Assembly: GCA_013289765.1 (NCBI GenBank)
Contig: JABCZI010000003.1
Coordinates: 372,001-436,000 of the forward strand
Direction: 5' to 3'
Source of the DNA: Acidobacteriota bacterium
GTDB taxonomy: Bacteria > Acidobacteriota > Terriglobia > Terriglobales > Acidobacteriaceae
Length of the DNA stretch: 64,000 nucleotides
The notes beneath the pieces were generated by a model, which was not told the DNA's origin, ran no database searches, and was given only the letters and a program-made list of their open reading frames with translations. Made by a program: the position numbers and the translations under genes. Positions 47,336 through 57,812 of the stretch are shown here, piece after piece (within the stretch, counting starts at the first letter, position 1; each line of letters begins with the position of its first letter).

Positions 47336-49489
47336 TCATTGAGTCTCTGCCTGGGCTCGACATAAGACCACAATCGATCTTGGAGCCAGTAGGTATTTCG
47401 TCTGCTCTAAAGGGATTCCATCATCCGAGAAATCATCTGGACTGGGCAAAGCGGTATCCACGATTTTTTTCCACTCCCGTGCTGTTCCCTCTTGCACATT
47501 GAACTCCAACTCCTCCCAGTACGCATTGATCATCACGTAGATATCGTCATCATCTTGAGAAGCGCCGTGGAGGCAGAATGCCAGGCTGTGCGAGTCAGGA
47601 GACAAATCGACCGTGGGGCCGACGCCGTACCAGGAAACATCCTCCCGCCAGAACCTGCTCCGGCTGAGCGACGGATGATTTTTCCGGAACGCAATCATGT
47701 TCTTAAAGAACCGGAAAATGTCGCGGTTCGACTGGAGTTGACTCCAATCCAGCCATCCAATTTCGTTATCTTGGTTATAGGGATTGTTGTTGCCGAGTTG
47801 AGTATTTAGGAACTCGTCCCCAGCCCGAAACATCGGCGTACCGTTCGATAAGAAGAGCAGACAGCAGAAATTCTTTACTTGCTTGCGGCGCAACAAGAGG
47901 ACTGCCGGGGAGAGAGATTCATCCCCTTCCTGTCCGCAATTCCAACTGTAGTTCGCGTCGGTACCGTCCTGATTATTATTTCCGTTTTTCCAATTGTGCT
48001 TGCGGTCATAAGAGACCAGATCGTAGAGCGTGAAACCGTCGTGGGACGTTACATAATTCACACTCTGATATGCGTGATAAGCGTCGGCGCGGTTGTCGGG
48101 AAACAAATCATCGCTGCCATAGATACGTCGCATCACCTCGGGAACCATCCCAGCGTCGCCCTTAACAAAACGGCGAATGTCGTCGCGAAACCTTCCGTTC
48201 CACTGCAGCCAAGTCAGGCCGGGGAAGCCGCGCCCAAGCTGATAAGCGGCTGTGTCCCAGGGTTCAGCGATCAAACGCACCCGTCCTAATTCCGGGTCCG
48301 CGGCAATTTCACTGAAGATGGGCGCTTCACCCCAGTTGAGGGATCCATCCGCGTTGCGGCTGAATACCGACGCCAAATCGAAGCGGAATCCGTCGACGTG
48401 CATACCTCGCTTCCAATAGCGCAGACTATCAATCACCATCTTGCGCACGTGCGCCTGGCCGAAATTCAAGGTATTGCCGGTGCCGGAGTAATTGGCGTAG
48501 GGGTTTGCCGGATCGGAGGAAAGCATGTAATAGCCGGCGCTGTCGAGACCCTTGAAGCTGTAGATTGGCCCTTTGTAATCGCCCTCGCAGGTGTGGTTGT
48601 ACACGACGTCCAGCACTACGCCGATACCAGCCTGATGAAAAGCCTTCACCATATTCTTGAATTCAAGACCCTGCTCATCAACACGCTGTGTGCTCGCGTA
48701 CTGAGCATGCGGGGCGAAGAAATTCAAAGGCATATAACCCCAGTAGTCGCCCTCTTGTGGATCGCGCTGAAAAATCGGCATCAGTTCTACAACCGTCACC
48801 CCGAGTTCCTTTAAATAGGGGATCTTTTCCACGAGACCGGCGTATGTGCCGGCACGCGATGGATCGACACCTGAGTTTGGGTTCTTCGTGAAACCTCTAA
48901 CGTGAAGTTCGTAGATGACTGCATCCGACTCATGATACGGAGACCGAGCCCCCGACCAGTCAAATGTCGACCGGTGATCAATCAGCACTCCCAAAGGCGC
49001 GCTGCCTGCATTGGAGCCTTCTCGCATAGCCATGGTGCGATCAAATGCAGGTGGGAAGAAGATAAACTTCGCGTACGGATCGAGGAGAACCTTCTGCGGA
49101 TCGAAGCTATGGAGCTGAGGAATCGTCTCTCCTGATACGGAATATGCGTAATAACAAGCGGCACCAAGCATTGTGACTGGGACGCGGCAGTGCCAAATCC
49201 GCCCCGACTTGTTGTGCAAGAAATCCAATTGAAGTCTCAGAAGAGGATTCACCAGATCGGCCGGAGAATAGAGCAATAGAGTGACGCTCTCCGCATGTTC
49301 TGAGTGAACGGCGAAATTGAACGCCTGCTCCTCTTCGATCCAGTTGACCCCGAGCGGCAACGGGTTGCCCTCAGCTTCCTCCCATGTCGGACGCCTGATA
49401 GGTGGCGCTGCCATGGAATGGGCAGTGTCGGCTGAGTTGTTGACGTGCGCTTCGAGGTTTGAAGTGTTCACGGGTGTCTCTTTTTTCAT
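47336..49489 (-). CDS. glgX: Glycogen debranching enzyme GlgX (isoamylase-type)
   Basis: About 717 residues from ATG 49489. The frame runs upstream into the preceding gene without a plausible product, so the shorter start is used. CBM48 domain about 40-140 (PLPLGVNWIEEEQAFNFAVHSEHAESVTLLLY), GH13 catalytic barrel with VVYNHTCEG, DGFRFDLAS (nucleophile Asp), LIAEPWD (acid/base Glu) and NYVTSHDGFTLYDL, then the C-terminal beta domain. It cleaves alpha-1,6 branches of phosphorylase-limit glycogen. It is the last gene of a minus-strand operon with the maltodextrin, phosphoglucomutase and phosphorylase genes, 20 bp after malQ. Confidence 0.93.
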   Translation of the reverse strand: MKKETPVNTSNLEAHVNNSADTAHSMAAPPIRRPTWEEAEGNPLPLGVNWIEEEQAFNFAVHSEHAESVTLLLYSPADLVNPLLRLQLDFLHNKSGRIWHCRVPVTMLGAACYYAYSVSGETIPQLHSFDPQKVLLDPYAKFIFFPPAFDRTMAMREGSNAGSAPLGVLIDHRSTFDWSGARSPYHESDAVIYELHVRGFTKNPNSGVDPSRAGTYAGLVEKIPYLKELGVTVVELMPIFQRDPQEGDYWGYMPLNFFAPHAQYASTQRVDEQGLEFKNMVKAFHQAGIGVVLDVVYNHTCEGDYKGPIYSFKGLDSAGYYMLSSDPANPYANYSGTGNTLNFGQAHVRKMVIDSLRYWKRGMHVDGFRFDLASVFSRNADGSLNWGEAPIFSEIAADPELGRVRLIAEPWDTAAYQLGRGFPGLTWLQWNGRFRDDIRRFVKGDAGMVPEVMRRIYGSDDLFPDNRADAYHAYQSVNYVTSHDGFTLYDLVSYDRKHNWKNGNNNQDGTDANYSWNCGQEGDESLSPAVLLLRRKQVKNFCCLLFLSNGTPMFRAGDEFLNTQLGNNNPYNQDNEIGWLDWSQLQSNRDIFRFFKNMIAFRKNHPSLSRSRFWREDVSWYGVGPTVDLSPDSHSLAFCLHGASQDDDDIYVMINAYWEELEFNVQEGTAREWKKIVDTALPSPDDFSDDGIPLEQTKYLLAPRSIVVLCRAQAETQ

Positions 49490-49509
49490 CAGAGTCCACT
49501 TGCCCTTGG

Positions 49510-51108
49510 TCAGCGGAGGCTCGTCGCACCTTCGCGGTCCACTTGCGCCCTGAAGAGTGTTGCAGGACTTGCCGAGCGCTTGGAACTTTCTGTCAAATCC
49601 TGCAGCCGTTGAAAAGCCTGAGCGGATAGCATGTCTTCTCGGACACGCCAGCTCCAGTTCCCATCGGCACGACCAGGCACGTTCATGCGAGCTTCGCTCC
49701 CCAGGTTGAGCAGATCCTGCAACGGAGCAATCGCGAGCGCCGCCGGTGACGACCATGCCAGCCGCATCAACTCCGGAGCGGCGTCCGCACTGCTTCCCGG
49801 CGAACGCTTGAGATAGCTCCACAAGTTTTGCCGCTGGTAGTCGGGCAATTCCTCATACCATTGTCGAGTTGTAGCATTGTCATGTGTGCCGGTATAGGCG
49901 ACTGTATTGTGGACAAAGTTGTGCGGCAGATATGGATTGTCTGCATGACCATCGAAGGCGAATTGCAGGACGCGCATCCCCGGCAGGCGAAACTGGTCGC
50001 GCAGGGCCTGCACGTCGGGAGTAATCAAACCCAAATCTTCCGCGATGAAAGGTAGATGGCCCAGTTCTGTTTGCACGGCTTGAAAAAAGTTTGCTCCCGG
50101 GCCCGCTACCCACTGCCCGGACTGAGCCGTTGGCGCTCCGGCTGGAACGTGCCACGCGGCCGCGAACCCGCGGAAGTGATCCAGGCGAATCACGTCAACG
50201 TGATTGAGCAGGGCCCGCAACCGGTCGATGCACCACCGATACCCAGTCGAACGCAGGGCATCCCAGTTGTAAACGGGATCGCCCCACAATTGACCTTGCG
50301 CGCTGAAATAGTCGGGAGGAACTCCGGCGACAAAGCGAGGGCGCCGTTGCTCATCGAGCAGGAAAAATTCTGGGTTGGCCCAGACATCACTGGAATCCGG
50401 AGAAACGAAAAAGGGCAGGTCGCCGATCAATCCGACGCCTTTGGAGTGAGCGTACGCTTTGAGTTGATCGGCCTGGCGGAAGAGCAGAAATTGCGCAAAG
50501 CGAACCTGGTCGATTTGATCGGCCAACTCGTGCTGCGCATCGGCTAGAGGATCGAGTTTGCGTTGAACCAACTCTGCCGGCCAATCGAGATAATAAGCGC
50601 CGTGATACATGGCTTTCAGCGCGCGGAATATAGCGTAGTTATCCAGCCAATGCTCCTGCGTGGCGCAGAACTGTTCGTAGTCGAACTTTAGGTTCTTGAA
50701 TTTACTTTGTGCGCTTTTAAAGTTCGCCCATGCGGTTTCGAGCAGCCCCTCTTTGAATGCGCTCACAGAATCGAAGTCAACTACGTCATTCGAGAAGTTC
50801 GATTGGGCATCGCTCGCTCGTAACAATCGTTCCGCAATGAGAGAAGCGGGACTGATCAGCAGTGGACTGAGGGCGAACGACGAGAGCGATTGATACGGCG
50901 AATTTCCGTATCCAGTCGGGCCGAGGGGAAGCACTTGCCACCACTTCTGGCCGGCGTCGTGGAGACGATCAATCCACGAGAACGCGGACGATCCCAGATC
51001 GCCGACGCCATACGGCGAGGGCAAGGACGTGACATGCATCAGCAAGCCAGAAGCACGATATTCAGGCGGACCCGGCGGAACATTCGTGAGCCAGTCGTTG
51101 CCGCTCAT
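49510..51108 (-). CDS. malQ: 4-alpha-glucanotransferase (amylomaltase)
   Basis: 532-residue GH77 enzyme that transfers alpha-1,4-glucan segments between maltodextrins. It has the family start [44 protein letters not shown], the [24 protein letters not shown] region, [10 protein letters not shown] (nucleophile Asp), PFIAEDLG (acid/base Glu) and [13 protein letters not shown]. Length is as usual. ATG 51108 overlaps the stop of pgm by four bases (ATGA), so translation is coupled. It processes short dextrins left by phosphorylase and GlgX. Confidence 0.95.
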   Translation of the reverse strand: MSGNDWLTNVPPGPPEYRASGLLMHVTSLPSPYGVGDLGSSAFSWIDRLHDAGQKWWQVLPLGPTGYGNSPYQSLSSFALSPLLISPASLIAERLLRASDAQSNFSNDVVDFDSVSAFKEGLLETAWANFKSAQSKFKNLKFDYEQFCATQEHWLDNYAIFRALKAMYHGAYYLDWPAELVQRKLDPLADAQHELADQIDQVRFAQFLLFRQADQLKAYAHSKGVGLIGDLPFFVSPDSSDVWANPEFFLLDEQRRPRFVAGVPPDYFSAQGQLWGDPVYNWDALRSTGYRWCIDRLRALLNHVDVIRLDHFRGFAAAWHVPAGAPTAQSGQWVAGPGANFFQAVQTELGHLPFIAEDLGLITPDVQALRDQFRLPGMRVLQFAFDGHADNPYLPHNFVHNTVAYTGTHDNATTRQWYEELPDYQRQNLWSYLKRSPGSSADAAPELMRLAWSSPAALAIAPLQDLLNLGSEARMNVPGRADGNWSWRVREDMLSAQAFQRLQDLTESSKRSASPATLFRAQVDREGATSLR

Positions 51109-52826
51109 GGCCTGCCTCCCTGCCCGGGAACGACTGCGGACGAACCCAGTGCATTATTCACCATCTCCTGGGCTTCGCTAAGGATCGCGTTCAGATGGGT
51201 CTGGCTCTTGAAACTCTCGGCGTAGATCTTATAAATGTTCTCGGTACCGGAGGGTCGCGCTGCAAACCAGCCGCTCTCCGCCACAACTTTCAACCCGCCG
51301 ATAGGCGCATCGTTGCCCGGGGCTTTGGTCAGCTTGGCGGTGATTGGCTCGCCCGCCAGGTCTGACTCTTTCACCGCATCCGGAGTGAGCTTTGCTAACT
51401 TTGCTTTCTGCTCGGGAGTGGCGGGCGCGTCGATGCGCGTGTAGTACGGGATGCCGAACTCCGCCGTCAGTTCGCGGTAATGTTCTCCGGGATTCTTGCC
51501 AGTGCGGGCGGTAATCTCCGCCGCCAGCAAGTCCATGATGGGCCCGTCCTTGTCGGTCGTCCATACGGTGCCGTCAAGACGAAGAAAACTCGCTCCGGCG
51601 CTTTCTTCTCCGCCGAAACAGTACGAGCCATCGACCAGGCCCGGCACAAACCACTTGAAACCCACCGGCACTTCGCGGAGCTCGCGGCCGAGCTTTTTGA
51701 CAACCCGGTCAATCATGCTGCTGCTCACCAGCGTCTTTCCCACCGCTACTGTGTTACTCCACTGGGGCCGGTGCTTCAGTAAATAGCGGATGGCAACGGC
51801 AAGGTAATGATTCGGGTTCATCAACCCCGCAACGGGAGTTACGATGCCGTGCCGATCCGCGTCGGTATCGTTCCCGAACGCCACCTGGTACTGATCTTTT
51901 AAGGCGACGAGCCTGGCCATCGCATAGGGACTCGAACAGTCCATGCGAATTTTGCCGTCGTGGTCAACGGTCATAAACGAAAATGTCGGGTCGACTATTG
52001 GATTGGTAACGACGATGTCCAGACCGTAAATCGAGTTGATCGGCTCCCAGTAGGGCAATGAAGCTCCGCCCAGAGGGTCAACGCCAAGTTTAAGTTGGGC
52101 GCCGCGAATCGCATCCATGTCGACAACATTTTTGAGATCACGAACATAGGGCAGGACGAACTCTTCCTGGTGAGTGGTCGCGGAGCGGATCGCCTTAGCA
52201 AAGGGAATTCGCTTGACCCCTGCATTCCCTGCTCGCAACAATTCGTTCGCGCGATTCTCTACCCAGCGGGTCACGTCGGTATCCGCCGGACCGCCGTTGG
52301 GCGGGTTGTACTTGAAGCCTCCATCCTCCGGCGGATTGTGCGATGGCGTAATCACGATGCCGTCGGCTAGATGGTCTTTCTCTTTGCGACCACGGTTGTA
52401 AACCAGAATCGCTCGCGAGATAACCGGCGTCGGAGTTATCCCGTCGTCCTGCTGAATGATCGTTTCCACGTTGTTCGCCGCAAGCACCTCGAGGGCGGTG
52501 CGCTGCGCGGGCTCGGACACTGCGTGGGTGTCTTTCCCCATATAGAGCGGGCCGTCGGTTCCCTGCTCGCGCCGGTATTCGCAGATTGCCTGGGTAATTG
52601 CGAGGATGTGCGCTTCGTTAAATGTGCCGCGCAGGGGCGAGCCACGGTGTCCGCTGGTGCCGAAGCTGACTAGCTGGTTTGGATTATCCAAGTCGGGACG
52701 CCGCTCGAAATATTCCTTCTCCAGGCGAGCCACGTCCACCAGCAACTCCTTCGGCGCTGGTTTGCCTGCCAGCGGCGAAATGTTAGGTTCACCTGTCAGG
52801 GAGTGTGTTTCTAGAGTACTGGGCAT
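51105..52826 (-). CDS. pgm: Alpha-D-phosphoglucomutase
   Basis: 573 residues from ATG 52826, with AAGGTGG five bases upstream. An open frame extending 49 codons further up overlaps glgP and is rejected. It interconverts glucose-1-phosphate and glucose-6-phosphate. Family marks are [21 protein letters not shown], the active-site serine loop [20 protein letters not shown], the metal-binding DTDADRHG loop, a sugar-binding GGEESAGAS and the phosphate-binding [12 protein letters not shown]. It overlaps the glgP stop by 16 bp. Its position between phosphorylase and glucanotransferase fits delivery of phosphorylase product to glycolysis. Confidence 0.95.
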   Translation of the reverse strand: MPSTLETHSLTGEPNISPLAGKPAPKELLVDVARLEKEYFERRPDLDNPNQLVSFGTSGHRGSPLRGTFNEAHILAITQAICEYRREQGTDGPLYMGKDTHAVSEPAQRTALEVLAANNVETIIQQDDGITPTPVISRAILVYNRGRKEKDHLADGIVITPSHNPPEDGGFKYNPPNGGPADTDVTRWVENRANELLRAGNAGVKRIPFAKAIRSATTHQEEFVLPYVRDLKNVVDMDAIRGAQLKLGVDPLGGASLPYWEPINSIYGLDIVVTNPIVDPTFSFMTVDHDGKIRMDCSSPYAMARLVALKDQYQVAFGNDTDADRHGIVTPVAGLMNPNHYLAVAIRYLLKHRPQWSNTVAVGKTLVSSSMIDRVVKKLGRELREVPVGFKWFVPGLVDGSYCFGGEESAGASFLRLDGTVWTTDKDGPIMDLLAAEITARTGKNPGEHYRELTAEFGIPYYTRIDAPATPEQKAKLAKLTPDAVKESDLAGEPITAKLTKAPGNDAPIGGLKVVAESGWFAARPSGTENIYKIYAESFKSQTHLNAILSEAQEMVNNALGSSAVVPGQGGRP

Positions 52827-55339
52827 GGTTCCACCTTCCAGATCTCGCTTGCGTATTCCGCAATCGAGCGATCGCTCGAAAACTTCCCGGAGCTGGCGAC
52901 GTTCAAGATTGCTTTCTGCGCCCATGCGCCGGGTTCCGAATAGAGAGTGCCGAGCCGGTCTTGCGCATTGCAATACGAGGTCAGGTCGGCCAGATGCATG
53001 TAGTGATCGCCCTGGGTCAGAAGCATATCGCGCAAGGGAGCGAATACTCCCGGTTCGTTGGGGCTGAAGTGGTCAGAGAAAATCAGGTCGAGAGCGGCCC
53101 GCGTCTCCGGCTCATTTTCGTAATGCCAGTGTGGGTCGTACCAGGCGCGGCTGTTCTCGACTTCCTCCACGGTGAGGCCGAAGAGGAACATGTTCTCTTC
53201 TCCGGCTTCCTCCGCCATTTCGATGGTTGCACCGTCGCGGGTTCCGACCGTTAAGGCTCCGTTCATCATAAATTTCATGTTGCTCGTTCCGCTGGCCTCG
53301 TAACCGGCGGTCGAGATCTGGTTGGAGACATCGCTGGCTGGAATGAGGCGTTCCGCCAACGAAACGTTGTACTCAGGGAGAAAGACGACGTTGAGCCGGC
53401 CACGCGCCGCCGGGTCGGCGTCAATCGTGTCCGCCAGGTTGTTGATGAACTTTATGATGAGTTTGGCCAGTTTGTAAGCTGGCGCCGCTTTACCAGCGAA
53501 GAAAAATGTCCGCGGCACTATCTTCATGCCGGGATTTTCCCGCAGGCGGTTATAACAAATCACAATCCGCAGCGCATTCATCAATTGCCTTTTGTATTCG
53601 TGAATACGCTTGATGTGGCAGTCGAAAATGGTATCAGGATCCACGACACGCCCCGACGTTGACTTGAGCCAATTGGCAAACTGCACTTTGGCCTCTCGCT
53701 TTGACTTGAGGAAGCGTTCGCGGGCATTGGAATCCTCGGCGAATGGCCGGAGCTGTTTGAGCAGGCTAAGATCCGTGATCCAGCGATCTCCGATGACTTG
53801 CGTGATTTCGCGGGCCAGCGCGGGATTGGCCTCGCGCAACCAGCGCCGTGGCGTCACTCCATTTGTCTTATTGCTAAAACGCTCGGGAAACATTTCTGCG
53901 AGATCCTTGACCGTCGTGGTTCGCAGTAACTTGGAGTGGACAGCTGACACTCCGTTGGTGCTATGCGAGCCAACAATGGCAAGGTTGGCCATCCGGATTT
54001 TGCGCGGGCTGCCTTCTTCCACCAGGCTCACGCGCTGCGCGCGCCCGTCGTCGCCCGGGAAGCGAACCCGCACTTCATCGAGCAGCCGACGGTTGATCTC
54101 GTAGATCAGCTCCAGGTGACGTGGAAACAGTCTCTCAAACCACGCCACCGGCCATTTCTCCAGAGCCTCAGGCAGCAAGGTGTGATTTGTGTAGCCGAGC
54201 GTCTTCTTGGTCAGGTCCCAGGCGTGGTCCCATCCCAAGTGCACATCGTCGAGCAAGATTCGCATCAGTTCAGGGACCGACATGGAAGGATGCGTGTCAT
54301 TGAGTTGAATTGCGGCTTTGTCCGGAAACTTTTCCCAATCCGAGTTGTGGCGCTGGAAACGGCGCACCAGGTCGGCCATGGAACATGCGACCAGGAAATA
54401 CTCCTGCAGAAAGCGCAGTCCCTGCCCCTTCGTCGTAGAATCGTCGGGATACAGCACGCGGGTAAGCGACTCCGCTTCGAGAGTCTCGCCCAGTGCGCCC
54501 ACGAAGTCTCCGGTGCCAAACTTCTCAAAATCGAAATAATCGGGTGCCGCCGCGGCCCAGAGCCGGAGCGTGTTGATCGTCTTTCCACCATAGCCCACCA
54601 CGGGACGATCAAACGGGATGCCGATCAGGCTTGACGGCCGGTCGGGGATGACTTGAAAATTACCCTCTTGCAACTTGAATGAGACGTTCAACCTGATTTC
54701 CACATTCTCGTGAAGCCGGGCAATCTCCCAGGGATCGCCGTAGCGGAGCCAGTTGTCGGGATTCTCTTTTTGCCAGCCATCTACGATCGACTGCTTGAAC
54801 ATGCCGTACTCATAGCGGAGACCATAGCCCGTGCCCGGGAGTTTCATCGTCGCCATCGAGTCGAGAAAGCACGCCGCGAGGCGGCCCAAGCCGCCGTTGC
54901 CCAGCCCAGCATCCGGTTCCTGCTCAATCAATTCCAGCCAGTCGATACCATGTTCTTGAGCTGCATCCGGCAAAAGCGGATCTAGCAACAGGTTGGTGAT
55001 GTTGTTGGCCAACGAACGTCCGATGAGAAACTCCATGGACAGGTAATAGATGCGTTTGGCATTCTCTCGCTCATAAGTGTTCTTGGTCAGCACCCAACGC
55101 TGAGCGAGAATGTCTCGCACGGAACGGGAGAACGCCTCAAAGCGCTCACGCGCGCTCGCTACTTTGGGATCGATCGCTCTGTCAAAAACCAGGTGCCGTT
55201 CATAAAAAGCGTTTTCCGTCCCGATAAACGGCATCGCACCGCACCTGTACTGTTGCAGAGCATCTGAAACATTTGTTGCGCTGGTGGTCATGGGAACGAC
55301 TTTTGCGGAACTCGGGCGCACCACGCGATTGGTGCTCAT
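52811..55339 (-). CDS. glgP: Glycogen/starch/maltodextrin phosphorylase
   Basis: 842-residue GT35 enzyme that releases glucose-1-phosphate from alpha-1,4-glucan ends with phosphate. Family marks include [38 protein letters not shown], the [14 protein letters not shown] segment, [21 protein letters not shown] and the PLP-lysine box [24 protein letters not shown] 55339 has GAGG eight bases upstream. The leader of about 30 residues is slightly longer than in E. coli. It lies 63 bp after a small DUF2934 gene and overlaps pgm. The genes form a glycogen-degradation operon. Confidence 0.95.
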   Translation of the reverse strand: MSTNRVVRPSSAKVVPMTTSATNVSDALQQYRCGAMPFIGTENAFYERHLVFDRAIDPKVASARERFEAFSRSVRDILAQRWVLTKNTYERENAKRIYYLSMEFLIGRSLANNITNLLLDPLLPDAAQEHGIDWLELIEQEPDAGLGNGGLGRLAACFLDSMATMKLPGTGYGLRYEYGMFKQSIVDGWQKENPDNWLRYGDPWEIARLHENVEIRLNVSFKLQEGNFQVIPDRPSSLIGIPFDRPVVGYGGKTINTLRLWAAAAPDYFDFEKFGTGDFVGALGETLEAESLTRVLYPDDSTTKGQGLRFLQEYFLVACSMADLVRRFQRHNSDWEKFPDKAAIQLNDTHPSMSVPELMRILLDDVHLGWDHAWDLTKKTLGYTNHTLLPEALEKWPVAWFERLFPRHLELIYEINRRLLDEVRVRFPGDDGRAQRVSLVEEGSPRKIRMANLAIVGSHSTNGVSAVHSKLLRTTTVKDLAEMFPERFSNKTNGVTPRRWLREANPALAREITQVIGDRWITDLSLLKQLRPFAEDSNARERFLKSKREAKVQFANWLKSTSGRVVDPDTIFDCHIKRIHEYKRQLMNALRIVICYNRLRENPGMKIVPRTFFFAGKAAPAYKLAKLIIKFINNLADTIDADPAARGRLNVVFLPEYNVSLAERLIPASDVSNQISTAGYEASGTSNMKFMMNGALTVGTRDGATIEMAEEAGEENMFLFGLTVEEVENSRAWYDPHWHYENEPETRAALDLIFSDHFSPNEPGVFAPLRDMLLTQGDHYMHLADLTSYCNAQDRLGTLYSEPGAWAQKAILNVASSGKFSSDRSIAEYASEIWKVEPCPVL

Positions 55340-55402
55340 AAGATAGACCTCAGTTTTCTAGGTTGTGGAACCGTTCGTGTTCTATGTTCAAAGCCACGCC
55401 AG

Positions 55403-55654
55403 TCAAGAGTACATATCCTCGTCTGGCCCGAGCTCAATTCCTGACGCTAAAAGGTACGCACGCATGGCCCTTTCGGCCGCGAACCAATCAATTTCCGGCG
55501 ACCCAAGCGGACTGCCTCTTTGTTCCCAGTGCTGGTAAGCGAGTTTTTGCACCAGTTCATGACGATCCTCTCCATAAAAATCGGTCAGTGGCTTGGGCCG
55601 TTGCACGCGGTCTTCGCTTCTGCTTCTGGGCTGTTCAGTCATGAGACCCTGCAT
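55403..55654 (-). CDS. DUF2934-type small protein
   Basis: 83 residues. AGGAG eight bases before ATG 55654. The central part HELVQKLAYQHWEQRGSPLGSPEIDW.AAERAM matches the DUF2934 pattern (a helix with A-Y-x-x-W-E-x-x-G-x-P-x-G and a second helix with W-x-x-A-E). No catalytic residues. The family is often found near carbohydrate-storage genes and its molecular role is unknown. Here it sits between pgi and glgP with 12 and 63 bp gaps, thus inside the operon. It may act as an adaptor or regulator of phosphorylase, which is speculation. Confidence 0.8.
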   Translation of the reverse strand: MQGLMTEQPRSRSEDRVQRPKPLTDFYGEDRHELVQKLAYQHWEQRGSPLGSPEIDWFAAERAMRAYLLASGIELGPDEDMYS

Positions 55655-55666
55655 CGCTAATCTCCT

Positions 55667-57322
55667 TTATGACTGCTTCGACTTACGGTAATACCTGATC
55701 AGGTTGTTGGTGGAACTGTCGTGGGCAAGCTGCGGTTCTGTTTCGCTCTCGAGTTCAGGGATGATGCGTTGCGCGAGGACTTTTCCCAGTTCGACGCCCC
55801 ATTGGTCGAATGAATCGATATTCCAGATTGTGCCCTGGGTAAACACGGAGTGTTCGTACAGCGCAACTAGCTTCCCGAGAGTTTCCGGCGTGAGTTTGTC
55901 CGCCAGAATCGTATTCGACGGACGGTTGCCTTCGAACACCCGGTGCGGAATGAGCCACTTCGGAGTGCCTTCCGCCTCGACTTGTGCCGGAGTCTTGCCA
56001 AAGGCCAGCGCTTCAGTCTGTGCGCAAACATTGGCAATCAGCATGTCGTGGTGGTGCCCCAGTGGATTGAGTGGCTTGGAAAAAGCGATGAAGTCGCAGG
56101 GAATGAGTCTCGTCCCTTGGTGAATCAGTTGGTAGAAAGAGTGTTGGCCGTTGGTTCCCGGCTCTCCCCAATAAATCGGACTCGTGTCATGCTTGACTTT
56201 TTTCCCGGCAAGCGTGACATGCTTGCCGTTGCTCTCCATCGTCAGTTGCTGAAGGTAGGCCGGAAAACGTTTCAGGTATTGTTCATAAGGCAAGACGGCG
56301 ACCGTCTGCGACCCGAAGAAATCGTTGTACCAGATCGCCAGAAGACCCATCAGCACCGGCAGATTTTGCTGGAAGGGAGCAGTGCGGAAGTGTTCGTCCA
56401 TCTGATGGAAGCCGTTCAACATCGCGTGAAACTTCTCCGGGCCGATCGCGACCATGGTGGACAGACCAATGGCAGAGTCCATCGAGTAGCGTCCGCCCAC
56501 CCAGTCCCAGAACTCGAACATGTTGGCGGTATCGATCCCGAATTTCGCAACCTCGGACGCATTCGTCGAGACCGCGACAAAATGCTTCGCCACCGACTTT
56601 TCGTCCCCGCCTAGTCCAGCGAGAGACCACTCGCGAGCCGTGTGAGCGTTGGTCATCGTTTCCAGGGTTGTGAAGGTTTTCGAAGAGATGATGAAAAGTG
56701 TTTCCGACGGAACGAGGTCACGGACCGCCTCGGCGAAATCGGTGCCATCAATGTTGGAAATGAAGCGGAACGTGATGGCTCGATCGCTGTAGTGCTTCAG
56801 AGCCTCGTAGGCCATGACCGGACCCAGGTCGGAGCCGCCGATGCCGACGTTAATCACGTTACGAATGCGCTTGCCGGTGTGTCCCTTCCATTCACCGCTT
56901 CGCACGCGGTTGGAAAAATCCGCCATCCGGTCGAGCACCGCATGGACTTCAGGCACCACATTCTTTCCATCGACGACAATGGAAGTGCCTTGCGGCGCAC
57001 GCAGGGCAACGTGCAATACTGCGCGCTTCTCGGTGATGTTGATTTTCTCGCCGTGGAACATGGCATCGATTCGTGCTCTCAGGCCAGACTCTTCCGCCAG
57101 TTGAAGAAGGAGACGCATCGTTTCATCGGTGACGCGGTTCTTGGAGTAATCCAGATAAACACCAACGGCCTCGACAGCCAAACGCTCACCGCGCTCCGGA
57201 TCATCCGCAAAAAGCTGCCGCAGATGCAGCTTTGAAACCGTTTTGTAATGTGACGCCAGTGCGCTCCACGCTGTCTGACTAGTCCTCGGCGGCTTCGTCA
57301 GTGGTTGGACCTGTGCTGCCAT
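55667..57322 (-). CDS. pgi: Glucose-6-phosphate isomerase
   Basis: 551 residues from ATG 57322, which has AGGAG at seven bases. A first ATG two codons upstream is too close to the ribosome site. It interconverts glucose-6-phosphate and fructose-6-phosphate. Family marks are [16 protein letters not shown], the [14 protein letters not shown] strand, [49 protein letters not shown] and [11 protein letters not shown]. It is the first gene of the glycogen-degradation operon, so its promoter should lie in the 57.3-57.8 kb gap. Confidence 0.96.
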   Translation of the reverse strand: MAAQVQPLTKPPRTSQTAWSALASHYKTVSKLHLRQLFADDPERGERLAVEAVGVYLDYSKNRVTDETMRLLLQLAEESGLRARIDAMFHGEKINITEKRAVLHVALRAPQGTSIVVDGKNVVPEVHAVLDRMADFSNRVRSGEWKGHTGKRIRNVINVGIGGSDLGPVMAYEALKHYSDRAITFRFISNIDGTDFAEAVRDLVPSETLFIISSKTFTTLETMTNAHTAREWSLAGLGGDEKSVAKHFVAVSTNASEVAKFGIDTANMFEFWDWVGGRYSMDSAIGLSTMVAIGPEKFHAMLNGFHQMDEHFRTAPFQQNLPVLMGLLAIWYNDFFGSQTVAVLPYEQYLKRFPAYLQQLTMESNGKHVTLAGKKVKHDTSPIYWGEPGTNGQHSFYQLIHQGTRLIPCDFIAFSKPLNPLGHHHDMLIANVCAQTEALAFGKTPAQVEAEGTPKWLIPHRVFEGNRPSNTILADKLTPETLGKLVALYEHSVFTQGTIWNIDSFDQWGVELGKVLAQRIIPELESETEPQLAHDSSTNNLIRYYRKSKQS

Positions 57323-57812
57323 ATGCATACTCCTTTGGTATTCGCGCGTTTTATTCTCAAGAGCTTCACCCCTTTTGATTTAACTGACTGCCTTCAGGGT
57401 GCTGCTTTTGTTTAGCAAGGCTCTCTTAGAAGAGACCTGGCCACCACGGGAGGTTGCAGGTGAAGTGCCAGACGCGGAAGTGGATTTCGCGCCTGAATTT
57501 CACTTTCCTCAGGCGATGCTACGAAACCATTCGGCAGATTCTGCTCTGTCGCTTGAGGGGAGACCTGCACCACCGGCATTTGGGGCATGCATCCTCAGTG
57601 GTGCACCGCGTGCGGGCTCCCGAGATTTGGCACACTTGACCATGGAAAATAAATACGAACAGTGACAAGATTGACATGGCTCTCCTGTAGGAACTTAGCG
57701 AGTAGGAATTGTAGCGACCAAATTCAAGTTCTGGTATCTAAAGGAGTCATCGGTGCACTGAAGAAGCTTGCGCGCTTGCCTCTCTGCCCGAAGGTTCGAA
57801 ACGAGATCGAGA
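57323..57812. other. Divergent intergenic region without a supported gene
   Basis: About 490 bp between divergent pgi and the receiver/reductase fusion. Several short open frames exist on both strands without ribosome sites. A 7-bp inverted repeat with a 12-base loop (57490-57515) is the only structure noticed. Promoters for both operons are expected here but no convincing -10/-35 pair was seen. Confidence 0.55.

Noticed and set aside
49490-49822. N-terminal extension of glgX by 111 codons
   Set aside because: Would overlap malQ by about 310 bp and encode sequence unlike the CBM48 start. ATG 49489 is just after malQ.
53963-54634. 223-codon open frame opposite glgP
   Set aside because: Antisense shadow of glycogen phosphorylase, which keeps all key motifs.
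57399-57665. Possible 88-codon gene in the divergent gap before the receiver/reductase fusion
   Set aside because: No ribosome site, no family-like sequence, and competing open frames in the other phases.
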